Shown in pieces: positions 44,080-53,300 of a stretch of 64,000 nt of DNA. Position numbers and translations under genes: made by a program. Position 1 is the first letter of the stretch. Every line of letters begins with the position of its first letter. The stretch spans positions 1 through 64,000 of the forward strand of contig NZ_QUZT01000026.1 of the NCBI RefSeq assembly GCF_004682045.1. The letters are read 5' to 3'. The notes beneath the pieces were generated by a model. The model saw nothing but the letters and a program-made list of their open reading frames with translations, was not told where the DNA came from and did no database searches. This DNA comes from Pseudomonas nabeulensis. Lineage in GTDB: Bacteria > Pseudomonadota > Gammaproteobacteria > Pseudomonadales > Pseudomonadaceae.

Positions 44080-45032
44080 GACGCCATGCGCAACCGCCGG
44101 GCCTTGAGCCCGGCAATCAGCGACGGCGCGAGTGCCACGGTCGCCGACCCCAGCACCACCACCAGTGCCCCGGCATAGCCCAGGGCGTTGATCTCTTCGG
44201 CCTGCACATAGTCCGGCCACAACCAGGCCGACAGGGCCACCGCGACAAAGGTCACCAAGGGCGTCAACGCCAGTGTTGCACTGACTCGTGACGCTTCCCA
44301 GTGCGCCAGCGCTTCGGCAAACGCACCGTAGGCCACCAGCGTGTTCATGCAGCAGGCCAGCAACAGCCAGCCTTGCAATGGGCTCAGGTCCAGCGCTTCC
44401 AAGGGATGGGCCCAAGGCGTAAGCAGTAGCGCGCAGGAGAGGTAAATCACCATCATCACTTGCAGCGAATTCCACACCGTCAGCAGTTGCTTCTGGCCCA
44501 GGGCGTAGAACACCCAGATAGAAGTCGCGAGCAGGATCGTCAGCACGCCAGCGGTATAAGTCCCCAGGGACGTGAGCAATTCCGTGAGGCGCTGGTTGAA
44601 GAACAAGCCGAAACCACAGATCAACACCACCAGCCCCAACACCTGGCCCAGGCTGAACCGCTCCTTGAACACAAACACGCTGGCAATCATCAGGAAGATC
44701 GGGCCCATCTGCACCACCAGTTGCGCGGTGCCAGGGCTGAGCATTTGCAGGCCCACCAGGTACAACACGTAGTTGCCGACCAAGCCGCACACGGCCATGC
44801 CTACCAGCCATTTACCCTTGGGGCCGAGCACCTTGGGACTGGGCAGGCGTTTGGTGAGTGCGAGGTAGATGAACAGGCAACCACCGGCCACCGTCAGGCG
44901 AAACCAGGTGACGGTGATTGGGTCCATCACCTGCAGCACTTGCTTGAGTTTGATCGGCAGGATGCCCCAGAGAAACGCGGTCAGCAGGGTCAGGAGGAAA
45001 CCATAGACCCAGCGGCCGGAAGAAATGTGCAT
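44076..45032 (-). CDS. DMT-superfamily (EamA) permease
   Basis: From the ATG at 45032 the protein is 318 residues, with ten hydrophobic segments arranged as two EamA repeats. Segments such as [17 protein letters not shown] and [12 protein letters not shown] are typical. Members export amino acids or metabolites across the inner membrane. A longer frame to 45209 would run into a REP element and is rejected. The cargo is unknown. Confidence 0.88.
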   Translation of the reverse strand: MHISSGRWVYGFLLTLLTAFLWGILPIKLKQVLQVMDPITVTWFRLTVAGGCLFIYLALTKRLPSPKVLGPKGKWLVGMAVCGLVGNYVLYLVGLQMLSPGTAQLVVQMGPIFLMIASVFVFKERFSLGQVLGLVVLICGFGLFFNQRLTELLTSLGTYTAGVLTILLATSIWVFYALGQKQLLTVWNSLQVMMVIYLSCALLLTPWAHPLEALDLSPLQGWLLLACCMNTLVAYGAFAEALAHWEASRVSATLALTPLVTFVAVALSAWLWPDYVQAEEINALGYAGALVVVLGSATVALAPSLIAGLKARRLRMAS

Positions 45033-45109
45033 GAGTGCCCCAGAGGCCAGAGGAAGTGGAGTGGGCATTCTAGGGGGAAGAACACGATTCGCGATACGCT
45101 GCAGTTCAA

Positions 45110-45200
45110 ATGTGGGAGGGGGCTTGCCCCCGATAGTGGTGGGCCAGCTACAAATGCAGTGGCTGACACACCGCCATCGGGGGCAAGCCCCCTCCCACAT
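45110..45200. repeat. REPIN (GTGGGAGGGGGCTTGCCCCCGAT family)
   Basis: Inverted arms AATGTGGGAGGGGGCTTGCC and the complementary GGCAAGCCCCCTCCCACATT surround a short spacer containing GTGGC/GCCAC-type complementarity. It lies between the DMT permease and thiolase genes. Confidence 0.9.
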
Positions 45201-45223
45201 TGACCTCATTTAGCCAATTGAAA

Positions 45224-46408
45224 TTAGCGCACGGCTTCGAACAGGCCTGTGGCGCCCATGCCGCCGCCCACGCACATGGTGACGATGCCGTAGCGCAGGT
45301 TGCGTCGTTGCAGCTCACGCACCAGATGCCCCACCTGCCGCGAGCCGGTCATGCCGAAGGGATGGCCGATGGAGATCGAGCCGCCATTGACGTTGTACTT
45401 GGCGTTATCAATCTCCAGGCGATTGCGCGCATACAGGCACTGGGATGCGAACGCTTCGTTGAGTTCCCACAGGTCGATATCCGCCACCTGCAGGCCCTTG
45501 GCCTTGAGCAATTTGGGCACCGAGAATACCGGGCCGATACCCATCTCGTCCGGCTCGCAACCGGCCACGGTAAAGCCACGGAAAAACGCCTTGGGCTTGA
45601 GGCCCAGCGCCAAGGCTTTCTCCAGACTCATCACCAGGGTCATGGAGGCACCGTCGGAAAGCTGCGAGGAATTGCCCGCCGTCACCGAACCGTCTTCGGC
45701 AAACACCGGTTTCAAGCCCTGCAAACTGGCCAGGGTGGTGTCGGGGCGGTTGCAGTCGTCGCGATCCACCACGCCGTCGAGTACCTGGACTTCACCGGTG
45801 TTCTTGTCCTCGACCTTGTACTTGACCGCCATCGGCACGATTTCGTCATTGAACAAGCCATCGGCCTGGGCCTGAGCGGTGCGCTGTTGGCTTTGCAGGG
45901 CGTACAGGTCCTGCTCTTCGCGGCTGACGTTGTAGCGACGGGCGACGATTTCGGCGGTCTGGCCCATGGGAAAGTAAATACCCGGCACCTGCTCCTTTAG
46001 CAGCGGGTTGATCAGGTTGTCGGTGTTGACGCTTTTCATGGTCAGGCTGATGGACTCCACGCCACCGGCAACAATGATGTCGCTGCAACCCGAAGCGATC
46101 TGGTTGGCGGCAATTGCAATCGCCTGCAAGCCCGATGAGCAGAACCGGTTGAGGGTCATCCCCGCCGTGCCGGTGCCCAGTTGCGACAGCACCGCCACAT
46201 TGCGCCCGATGTTGTAGCCCTGCGCACCTTCATTGGAGCCGGCGCCAACAATGCAGTCTTCCACCGTCGCCGGGTCGATGCCGTTGCGGACGAGCAACGC
46301 GTTGACGCAATGGGCCGCCATGTCATCCGGACGGGTCTGGTTGAACTTGCCGCGAAAGGATTTGGCCAGGCCGGTTCGTACGCTGTCGACGATCACTACT
46401 TCACGCAT
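45224..46408 (-). CDS. Acetyl-CoA C-acyltransferase (thiolase)
   Basis: The 394-residue protein has all thiolase motifs. The nucleophilic cysteine is in NRFCSSGLQAI (about residue 90), the histidine loop in GHPFGMTGSRQV, and the second cysteine in CVGGGMGATGLFE. It cleaves 3-oxoacyl-CoA with CoA, or condenses acyl-CoAs. It stands alone between repeats. It could complete the CoA pathway at 26044-31963, which lacks its own thiolase, but nothing in sequence links the two. Confidence 0.93.
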   Translation of the reverse strand: MREVVIVDSVRTGLAKSFRGKFNQTRPDDMAAHCVNALLVRNGIDPATVEDCIVGAGSNEGAQGYNIGRNVAVLSQLGTGTAGMTLNRFCSSGLQAIAIAANQIASGCSDIIVAGGVESISLTMKSVNTDNLINPLLKEQVPGIYFPMGQTAEIVARRYNVSREEQDLYALQSQQRTAQAQADGLFNDEIVPMAVKYKVEDKNTGEVQVLDGVVDRDDCNRPDTTLASLQGLKPVFAEDGSVTAGNSSQLSDGASMTLVMSLEKALALGLKPKAFFRGFTVAGCEPDEMGIGPVFSVPKLLKAKGLQVADIDLWELNEAFASQCLYARNRLEIDNAKYNVNGGSISIGHPFGMTGSRQVGHLVRELQRRNLRYGIVTMCVGGGMGATGLFEAVR

Positions 46409-46526
46409 GGGCTACCTCGATCTTGTGATGGTTGGGAGATGGATCGAGGATAGATCCAGCCCTGCCCAATCGCGATGATCATTCACCCCGCATATGCAAA
46501 AGCATGGGCACCCCGCACCCCGCACC

Positions 46527-46660
46527 CTGTGGCGAGCGAGCTTGCTCGCGCTGGGCTGCGAAGCGGCCCCAAATCAGCCGATGCGCGTTTGCATGGCACA
46601 CGGAGGTGTTTTGATCAGGGCTGCTGCGCAGCCCAACGGGAGCAAGCTCCCTCGCCACAG
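46527..46660. repeat. REPIN (CTGTGGCGAGCGAGCTTGCTCGC family)
   Basis: The left arm, CTGTGGCGAGCGAGCTTGCT, and the right arm, AGCAAGCTCCCTCGCCACAG, differ at a few bases from perfect complements, so this copy has drifted. The inner part holds GGGCTGCGAAGCGGCCCC and GGGCTGCTGCGCAGCCC. It lies between the thiolase and pap genes. Confidence 0.88.
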
Positions 46661-46677
46661 AACAGCACCGCCACAGG

Positions 46678-48189
46678 TTATTTCTTCTTTTTATCGTGCT
46701 TGTCGGACTTGTCGAACGCGTCTTCCAACGCCCGGTTGATCGTGCGCAGCACCTTGACCCGCGCCCAGCGCTTGTCATTGGCTTCTACCAGGGTCCAGGG
46801 CGCGATTTCGGTGCTGGTGCGGTCGACCATATCGCCCACGGCGGCGCGGTAGTCGTCCCATTTTTCGCGGTTGCGCCAATCGTCTTCGGTGATCTTGAAG
46901 CGCTTGAACGGGATCTCTTCGCGTGCCTGGAAGCGTTCCAGTTGGGTTTGCTTGTCGATGGCCAGCCAGAACTTGACCACGATTACGCCCGCATCGCGCA
47001 GTTGCTCTTCAAAGTCATTGATCTCGCCATAGGCGCGCATCCAGTCCGCCGGGGTGCAGAAGCCTTCGATACGCTCCACCAGCACACGGCCGTACCACGA
47101 ACGGTCGAACACGGTGAACATGCTCCGCGCCGGGATCTTCTGCCAGAACCGCCACAGGTATGGCTGGGCGCGCTCGTCTTCGCTGGGCGCAGCAATCGGC
47201 ACGATGTGGTACTGGCGCGGGTCGAGTGCTGCCGCGACACGACGGATCGCACCGCCCTTGCCCGCCGCGTCGTTGCCTTCAAATACGGTGACCAGTGCGT
47301 GCTTGCGCATGCGTTTGTCACGCATCAGGCCGGAGAAGCGTGCCTGCTCGGTAATCAGTTGTTCTTCGTAATCGTCCTTGTCCAGGCGCTGAGTCAGGTC
47401 GAGGCTGTCCAGCAGGCTCTTTTTGTCCACTGCGGCGATCAGTGGCGCCGGGTTCATGCCGCTGGCCTTGCCCTTGGGCAACTTCAGTGCATTTTGAATG
47501 CCCTCGAGCAGCAACTTGCCGACGGTGAGGCTACGGTAGTTGCTGTCTACGCCTTCGATCACATGCCACGGCGCATAGTCGCGGCTGGTGCGACGCAGCA
47601 CACGTTCACCGAAGTGCACGAACTTGTCGTAGGTCTCGGACTGCTGCCAGTCCAGCGGGCTGATGCGCCAGCTGTGCAGCGGGTCGTCGGCCAGGGCCTT
47701 GAGCCGTGCTTTCATTTGCTTCTTGGACAGGTGAAACCAGAACTTGAAGATCAGCGCGCCTTCATCACACAGCATCTTTTCCAGGCGCTCGGCACCGGCG
47801 ATGGCCTGGTCCAGGCGGGCATCCTTGATCTGCCCGTGCACCCGCGCCTGCAACATCTGGCTGTACCAGTTACCGAAGAAAATCCCCATGCGGCCCTTGG
47901 CCGGCAATTGCCGCCAGTAACGCCAGGCCGGTGGGCGGGCCAGCTCTTCGTCGGTCTGTTGGTCGAAGGTACGCACTTCGATCAGGCGCGGGTCCATCCA
48001 TTCACTGAGCAACTTGACGGTCTCGCCCTTGCCGGCGCCTTCGATGCCGTTGATCAGCACGATTACCGGGAAGCGCTTCTGCTGTTGCAGCTCGTACTGC
48101 ACTTCCAACAGGGCTTCACGCAGGGCCGGTACTTCGGCCTCGTAGGTGTCTTTGTCGATGGCGTGACCGATTTCGGCGGATTCGAACAT
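46678..48189 (-). CDS. pap: Polyphosphate:AMP phosphotransferase (two-domain PPK2)
   Basis: From the ATG at 48189 (GGAG six bases upstream) the protein is 503 residues with two PPK2 domains. Walker A motifs are NGIEGAGKGE (residues 47-56) and EGNDAAGKGG (about 300). Each domain has a lid segment (RPPAWRYWRQLPAKGRMG; QPYLWRFWQKIPARSMF). This double-domain layout matches class II PPK2 enzymes, which make ADP from AMP and polyphosphate. It ends in a lysine-rich tail (DKHDKKKK). Confidence 0.93.
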   Translation of the reverse strand: MFESAEIGHAIDKDTYEAEVPALREALLEVQYELQQQKRFPVIVLINGIEGAGKGETVKLLSEWMDPRLIEVRTFDQQTDEELARPPAWRYWRQLPAKGRMGIFFGNWYSQMLQARVHGQIKDARLDQAIAGAERLEKMLCDEGALIFKFWFHLSKKQMKARLKALADDPLHSWRISPLDWQQSETYDKFVHFGERVLRRTSRDYAPWHVIEGVDSNYRSLTVGKLLLEGIQNALKLPKGKASGMNPAPLIAAVDKKSLLDSLDLTQRLDKDDYEEQLITEQARFSGLMRDKRMRKHALVTVFEGNDAAGKGGAIRRVAAALDPRQYHIVPIAAPSEDERAQPYLWRFWQKIPARSMFTVFDRSWYGRVLVERIEGFCTPADWMRAYGEINDFEEQLRDAGVIVVKFWLAIDKQTQLERFQAREEIPFKRFKITEDDWRNREKWDDYRAAVGDMVDRTSTEIAPWTLVEANDKRWARVKVLRTINRALEDAFDKSDKHDKKKK

Positions 48190-48330
48190 GGGCAGCTCCG
48201 TTTCAAGATAGCTCAAGACTAGCGGATTGGGCAGCAACACGCGGGAGGAAATTCCATCGATGCTTGCGTTGGGTCAATTCCACGCCGGTTGATCGGCTAG
48301 AATAGCGGCCTTGCCTTGACCGAGCCGCCC

Positions 48331-50310
48331 ATGAACCCCATCACCCACGCCCAGCTCGACTGGGACGACCAAGGTCGCCCGCACTCGCGGGTGTTCGACG
48401 ACGTGTACTTCTCCGACAAATCGGGCCTTGAAGAAACCCGCTACGTGTTCCTTGAACAAAACCGCTTGCAGGAACGTTTTGCGGCACTGCCCGTGGGTGG
48501 GCGGTTGGTGATTGGCGAGACCGGTTTCGGCACCGGTTTGAATTTCCTGTGCGCCTGGCAACTGTTCGAACAACACGCGGTGCCCGGTGCGCGGCTGCAT
48601 TTTGTCAGTGTGGAAAAGTACCCGCTGAGCCACGCCGACCTGCAACGCGCCCTCTCCCTCTGGCCCGAATTGCAACCGTTTGCCGAGCAACTGTTGGCGC
48701 AATACATCGCTATCCACCCAGGCTTCCAGCGCCTGGTGCTGGATAACGGCCGTGTGACCCTGACCCTGCTGATCGGCGATGCCCTGGAACAATTGCCGCA
48801 GTTGGATGCACAGGTTGACGCCTGGTTTCTCGACGGTTTCGCCCCGGCGAAAAACCCTGATATGTGGACCGCCGAGCTGTTTGCCAAACTGGCACGCCTG
48901 GCAGCGCCGGGCTCGACCATCAGCACGTTCACCAGCACCGGTTGGGTACGACGGCTGATCAACGCCGCCGGGTTCAAGATGAAACGCACACCGGGCATCG
49001 GCCATAAATGGGAGATCCTGCGTGGGGAATTTATTGGCTGGCCCGAAGACGCCGCCCCACCGCCTGCCGTCAAACCCTGGTTCGCCCGACCTGCACCGGT
49101 CACCGGTGAGCGCAAAGCCCTGGTGATCGGCGGCGGCCTCGCGGGGTGCGCCACCGCTGCCAGCCTCGCCGCACGGGGTTGGCAGGTCAGTCTGCTGGAG
49201 CGCCACAACGCACTCGCCCAGGAGGCATCGGGCAATCCGCAAGGCGTGCTCTACCTCAAGCTATCCGCCCACGGCACGGCGCTGTCGCAGATGATCGTCG
49301 CCGGTTTCGGTCACACCCGTCGCCTGCTGGAACACCTGCACCGTGGCGTGGACTGGGAGGGTTGCGGCGTGCTGCAACTAGCCTTCGATGCCAAGGAGGG
49401 CCAGCGCCAGGCGCAGTTGGCCGAAGCCTTTGCGCCGGATTTGCTGCACTTGCTCGACCGCGATCAAGCCCAAGCCCGCGCGGGTATCGCCCTGGACCAC
49501 GGTGGGCTGTTTTTCCCCGAAGGCGGTTGGGTGCATCCGCCCGCGCTGTGCGAATGGCAAGCGGATCAACCTGGCGTCACCGTGCTGCCCCACCACGACG
49601 TACTCGACCTGCGCCAAGCCGACGGCCAGTGGCAAGCCTGGGACGGCGAGCGCCTGCTGGCCAGCGCGCCCGTGGTGGTATTGGCCGGTGCCGCCGAGGT
49701 ACAGCGTTTCACCGAGCTACCCCTCAAGCGTATTCGCGGGCAAATCACCCGGTTACCGCAGACCGCCGCGAGTGTGGCACTGGCCACCGTGGTGTGCGCC
49801 GAAGGTTATGTGGCCCCGCCGCGCCTGGGTGAACACACCCTCGGCGCCAGCTTCGATTTCAAGAGCGATGACCTCACGCCCACCGCCGCCGACCACGCCG
49901 GTAACCTGGCGATGCTCAGCGACATCTCCCAAGACCTGGCCCAACGCCTCGGCGCCAGCACTCTCGAGCCGGCTACGTTGCAAGGTCGCGCGGCCTTCCG
50001 CTGCACCAGCCCGGACTACCTGCCCATCGTCGGTCCGCTGGCCGACGCGGTAGCCTTCGCCGACGCCTACGCCGTACTGCGCAAGGACGCCCGGCATGCG
50101 CCGGACACGCCCTGTCCCTGGCTGGACGGCCTGTACGTCAACAGTGGCCATGGCTCACGTGGACTGATCACCGCACCGCTGTCCGCCGAATTGCTGACGG
50201 CCTGGCTGGATAACGAGCCGTTGCCACTGCCGCGCAGCGTGGCCGAGGCCTGCCATCCGAACCGCTTCGCCGTACGGGCGCTGGTTCGCAGCAATGCGCC
50301 CCGGCCATGA
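48331..50310 (+). CDS. mnmC: Bifunctional MnmC, tRNA mnm5s2U biosynthesis
   Basis: From the ATG at 48331 the protein is 659 residues. Residues 1-240 form the SAM-dependent methyltransferase domain (GETGFGTGLNFLCAW; DAWFLDGFAPAKNPDMW). From about 255 an FAD-dependent oxidase domain begins with VIGGGLAGCATAASLAARGW. The oxidase turns cmnm5s2U34 into nm5s2U34 and the methyltransferase gives mnm5s2U34. It ends six bases from the stop of the convergent effector gene. A TTG five codons upstream is rejected. Confidence 0.95.
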   Translation: MNPITHAQLDWDDQGRPHSRVFDDVYFSDKSGLEETRYVFLEQNRLQERFAALPVGGRLVIGETGFGTGLNFLCAWQLFEQHAVPGARLHFVSVEKYPLSHADLQRALSLWPELQPFAEQLLAQYIAIHPGFQRLVLDNGRVTLTLLIGDALEQLPQLDAQVDAWFLDGFAPAKNPDMWTAELFAKLARLAAPGSTISTFTSTGWVRRLINAAGFKMKRTPGIGHKWEILRGEFIGWPEDAAPPPAVKPWFARPAPVTGERKALVIGGGLAGCATAASLAARGWQVSLLERHNALAQEASGNPQGVLYLKLSAHGTALSQMIVAGFGHTRRLLEHLHRGVDWEGCGVLQLAFDAKEGQRQAQLAEAFAPDLLHLLDRDQAQARAGIALDHGGLFFPEGGWVHPPALCEWQADQPGVTVLPHHDVLDLRQADGQWQAWDGERLLASAPVVVLAGAAEVQRFTELPLKRIRGQITRLPQTAASVALATVVCAEGYVAPPRLGEHTLGASFDFKSDDLTPTAADHAGNLAMLSDISQDLAQRLGASTLEPATLQGRAAFRCTSPDYLPIVGPLADAVAFADAYAVLRKDARHAPDTPCPWLDGLYVNSGHGSRGLITAPLSAELLTAWLDNEPLPLPRSVAEACHPNRFAVRALVRSNAPRP

Positions 50311-50316
50311 GGCTCA

Positions 50317-53300
50317 TCAAGGCAAGTCGCAGGCTTCCAGCGTATCCACCTTCAACGCCTCTTCGGTCTGACGCACCACCTCCGTGTGTTCAGCCTGTTC
50401 CTGCTCGCGCAGGACCGTGTCCATCTGCTCGCGGTAACTGACATCGCCCAGGGTTTCGGCCTGTTCGAAGATCGTTTCCATGCGTTGATTGAACGGTAGA
50501 TTAACCCCGGCAAACAGGTTGCTGGCCGTACGTTTGAGGTGACTGATCCAGAACGGCAGCCTGGCGAGGTACTGCGACATCCGCGGCGATTGCTCGGCGG
50601 CCCGCAGTTCGACTGCTGCCTGAGCAAGGGCCTGTCCCGTCACCCCGCCGAGCCGGGAGAAGCGCATATGCCGGGGCTGGCCCGGCAGGTGAAAACGATC
50701 CGCCAGCCCCGTTCGATAAGCCAGGCTGACCTCCAGCGGGTCGGCACTGGGGTGCTCATCACTGTGCTTGCGGGCGTACGACTCCAATTGGTCCAGCCTG
50801 AACAGCCCTTTGCCCAGGGCGAGCAACGATTTACTGGTGCCCGGACCACTGCCCACCCGCTTTGACGCCTCGTGCAGCTCTACCAGCACTTCAAGGTTGC
50901 TGAAGCTGTTAGCCACCGCGTCATCACAGTTAAGGGGGGTGGCCGCACGCTCAAACAGCTCAGCACGCAAGCCAGAATCACGCGCCCCAGCCTCCAGCAC
51001 CCGCCACACGCGGCGGTCCAGGTCTTCACGTACCTGGACGGCATCCGCGGTTCCGCCCAAATCACCTAACAACTTGAACAGGCTGTCGGACTCCGGCTCG
51101 TCCTTGAAGCCTGCCCAGATAAGGTTTTTTTCCGGATAGCGCTCAACCCCATCATCGGCCAACCATAATTCCCGGGCGCGCTGCTCATTCAGACGTGGAA
51201 TGTCATCTTCGGCAAAGCCCATCCCCGTCCCGACGTTGTTACGAAAGTCTTGCAGCAACCTTTGGGTTCGCGCGTCCAATGGGTTGTGACGCAAATTGTA
51301 GGCTTGCGCCCGTTGACGAGATAACTTGAATACCCCGTCCGGCAACGTGTCGATGTCGTTCTGGCGCAGGTCGACCAACTCCAGATACGGCAATCGTAAC
51401 GCTTCCTTAGGAAAGCTTTTGAGCCGACAGTCGCGCAGGATCAGTTCACGCAGTTCGAACATGCGGCTAACGTCAGGTGGATCGATCAAGGGGTTATCAC
51501 TGAGGTTCAACGATTGAAGGCCCCGCATGTCTGCCAAACGGCTACGGTCATACAGGTTCAACTGCAGCCTGTTACCCGCGAGGATCAGGTGCTCAAGGTT
51601 CGGCATTTGCGAGAGCACTTCGGGCAGTCGGGTGAGTGCGTTACCGGCCAGGTCCAGGCTACGCAGCCCCTTGAAGTGCTTCAGGAAATAAGCGCAATCG
51701 TCGTCCAGCTTCAAGCCTTTCAAGCACAGGTGCTGCACATGGTCAAAGCTCACCTGCGGCGGCAGCGTGGGTAAACGGCCTCGCAGCAATTCCTGTAACG
51801 ACAATCCCTGGACTTTCACACCGTACCGGTTGGTCACCAGGACCGTGCGTCTCCAGCTCTGCTCAATGGCCCGTGCCACTTGAAAGCGGCTCAAGCGGTA
51901 ATCCCACAAGGGCGCGTCACTGGCCGTGTAGCTGGATTTGTCTTTGCGCCAGGTTTTCAACGCACGGTGCAACGTACGCAAGGTCTGCTCAAGGCCGTCC
52001 ACCGCTCTGGCACGCGCCAAGTGGTCAGCGCCTGCCTCTTGGATAAAGGTTGAAATCTGAGTATCCGTGAATAGGGGATACAGTTTCCTGACCTTGCGCA
52101 TCAAGGCCGGCGGAGGCGGCTCGACCGCTGGCAACTGCGCCAGGGCACACAAGGCCAGGGGTTCCGGCTCAGCCCGCTCCGGCCAAAGATAGCCAGCGAG
52201 ACGGCGGCGTTCCGTTTGCGCAGTCATCTTGACCTGATTGTTCAATATCCCCGCCGCCGAGGGCGAATTTAGGTTCATACGCGTACGACGATCGGCAGGT
52301 AACGCATCAACCACGGCCTGATAGAAGCCCTCCACCCCAGTCGCCTCCGTCCCCAAGGACACTCCGGCAGCGTCCACGGCCTGAAACCCCGCAGCCGTCT
52401 TGAGCACCGTGTGCCGCAGCCGTGCCGTTGTCGGGCCCACCGAGGCCAATAGGTTGCCACGCAGGTTCTGCAAGCGAACCTCCAACCGCAAATCGCCTGG
52501 CCAACCGGAAAGATGTTGAAGCAGGCCGACAGTGACACGGCGCGTCGCATCGGTGGCCAGGGCCGGCACATACAACCCCAGCAAGGCTTTGTCTTCCTCC
52601 ACGCTGTCCGCAGCCAGGCGGGCCTGCTCGGCCAGGGTCAAGGGAACCCGTCCGGTGCCGCGCATGTGCCGGCGTTGAGCGTCGCTGGCCTGGGCGAGCA
52701 ACTCTCGGCCCAGCCGATTCGGCAGGTGCGGGAAGCGCGTGTTCAAAGGCAGCAGATCTTCAACGGCCTTACCGTTGTAGTCCCGGTACAACTGTTCGTG
52801 CAAAGCCTGATGGTGTTGCTTGAGTGTGAGCAATAATCGCCGCGACAATGCCTGTACAGGCTGTTCCCCTTCGGCCACCTCGCCCACTAGCGACGCGCGC
52901 TCCTCCTCACTCAATTGCTGCAACAGGGTGGGCATCACCTCCCCCGCCTCAAGCTGGTCCCGGGTGATATGAATACTCAGGTCTTCATAATCGAAGGGCG
53001 CCATGTTCGGGTAGCTTTCAAGCAGATTACCTTTAGCATCCAGCACTTCGAAAAAACGCCCGGTGGGCCATTCGGGCATCAATGGCAATGCCAGCAGTTG
53101 AGTGCGCGCGGTGGTCGCAGGGGGTTGGAGTTCGCGCTGCAAGTAATGCTTCAGATCGCGGATCTTCTGGTCCTGACGCAGGCGCGCCACCGCGTCCTGA
53201 AACCGCTCGGGCAATGGCCGGTGCTCCAGGCTCAAGCGATTCAGTTTGTCGTGGGACACACCGGTGATCGAGGCGACGCCGTCCAGCTGCTCATGAGGCA

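Noticed and set aside
46696..48222. 508-codon plus-strand frame opposite pap
   Set aside because: The opposite strand has two PPK2 domains with intact Walker motifs; this frame has no recognisable content.
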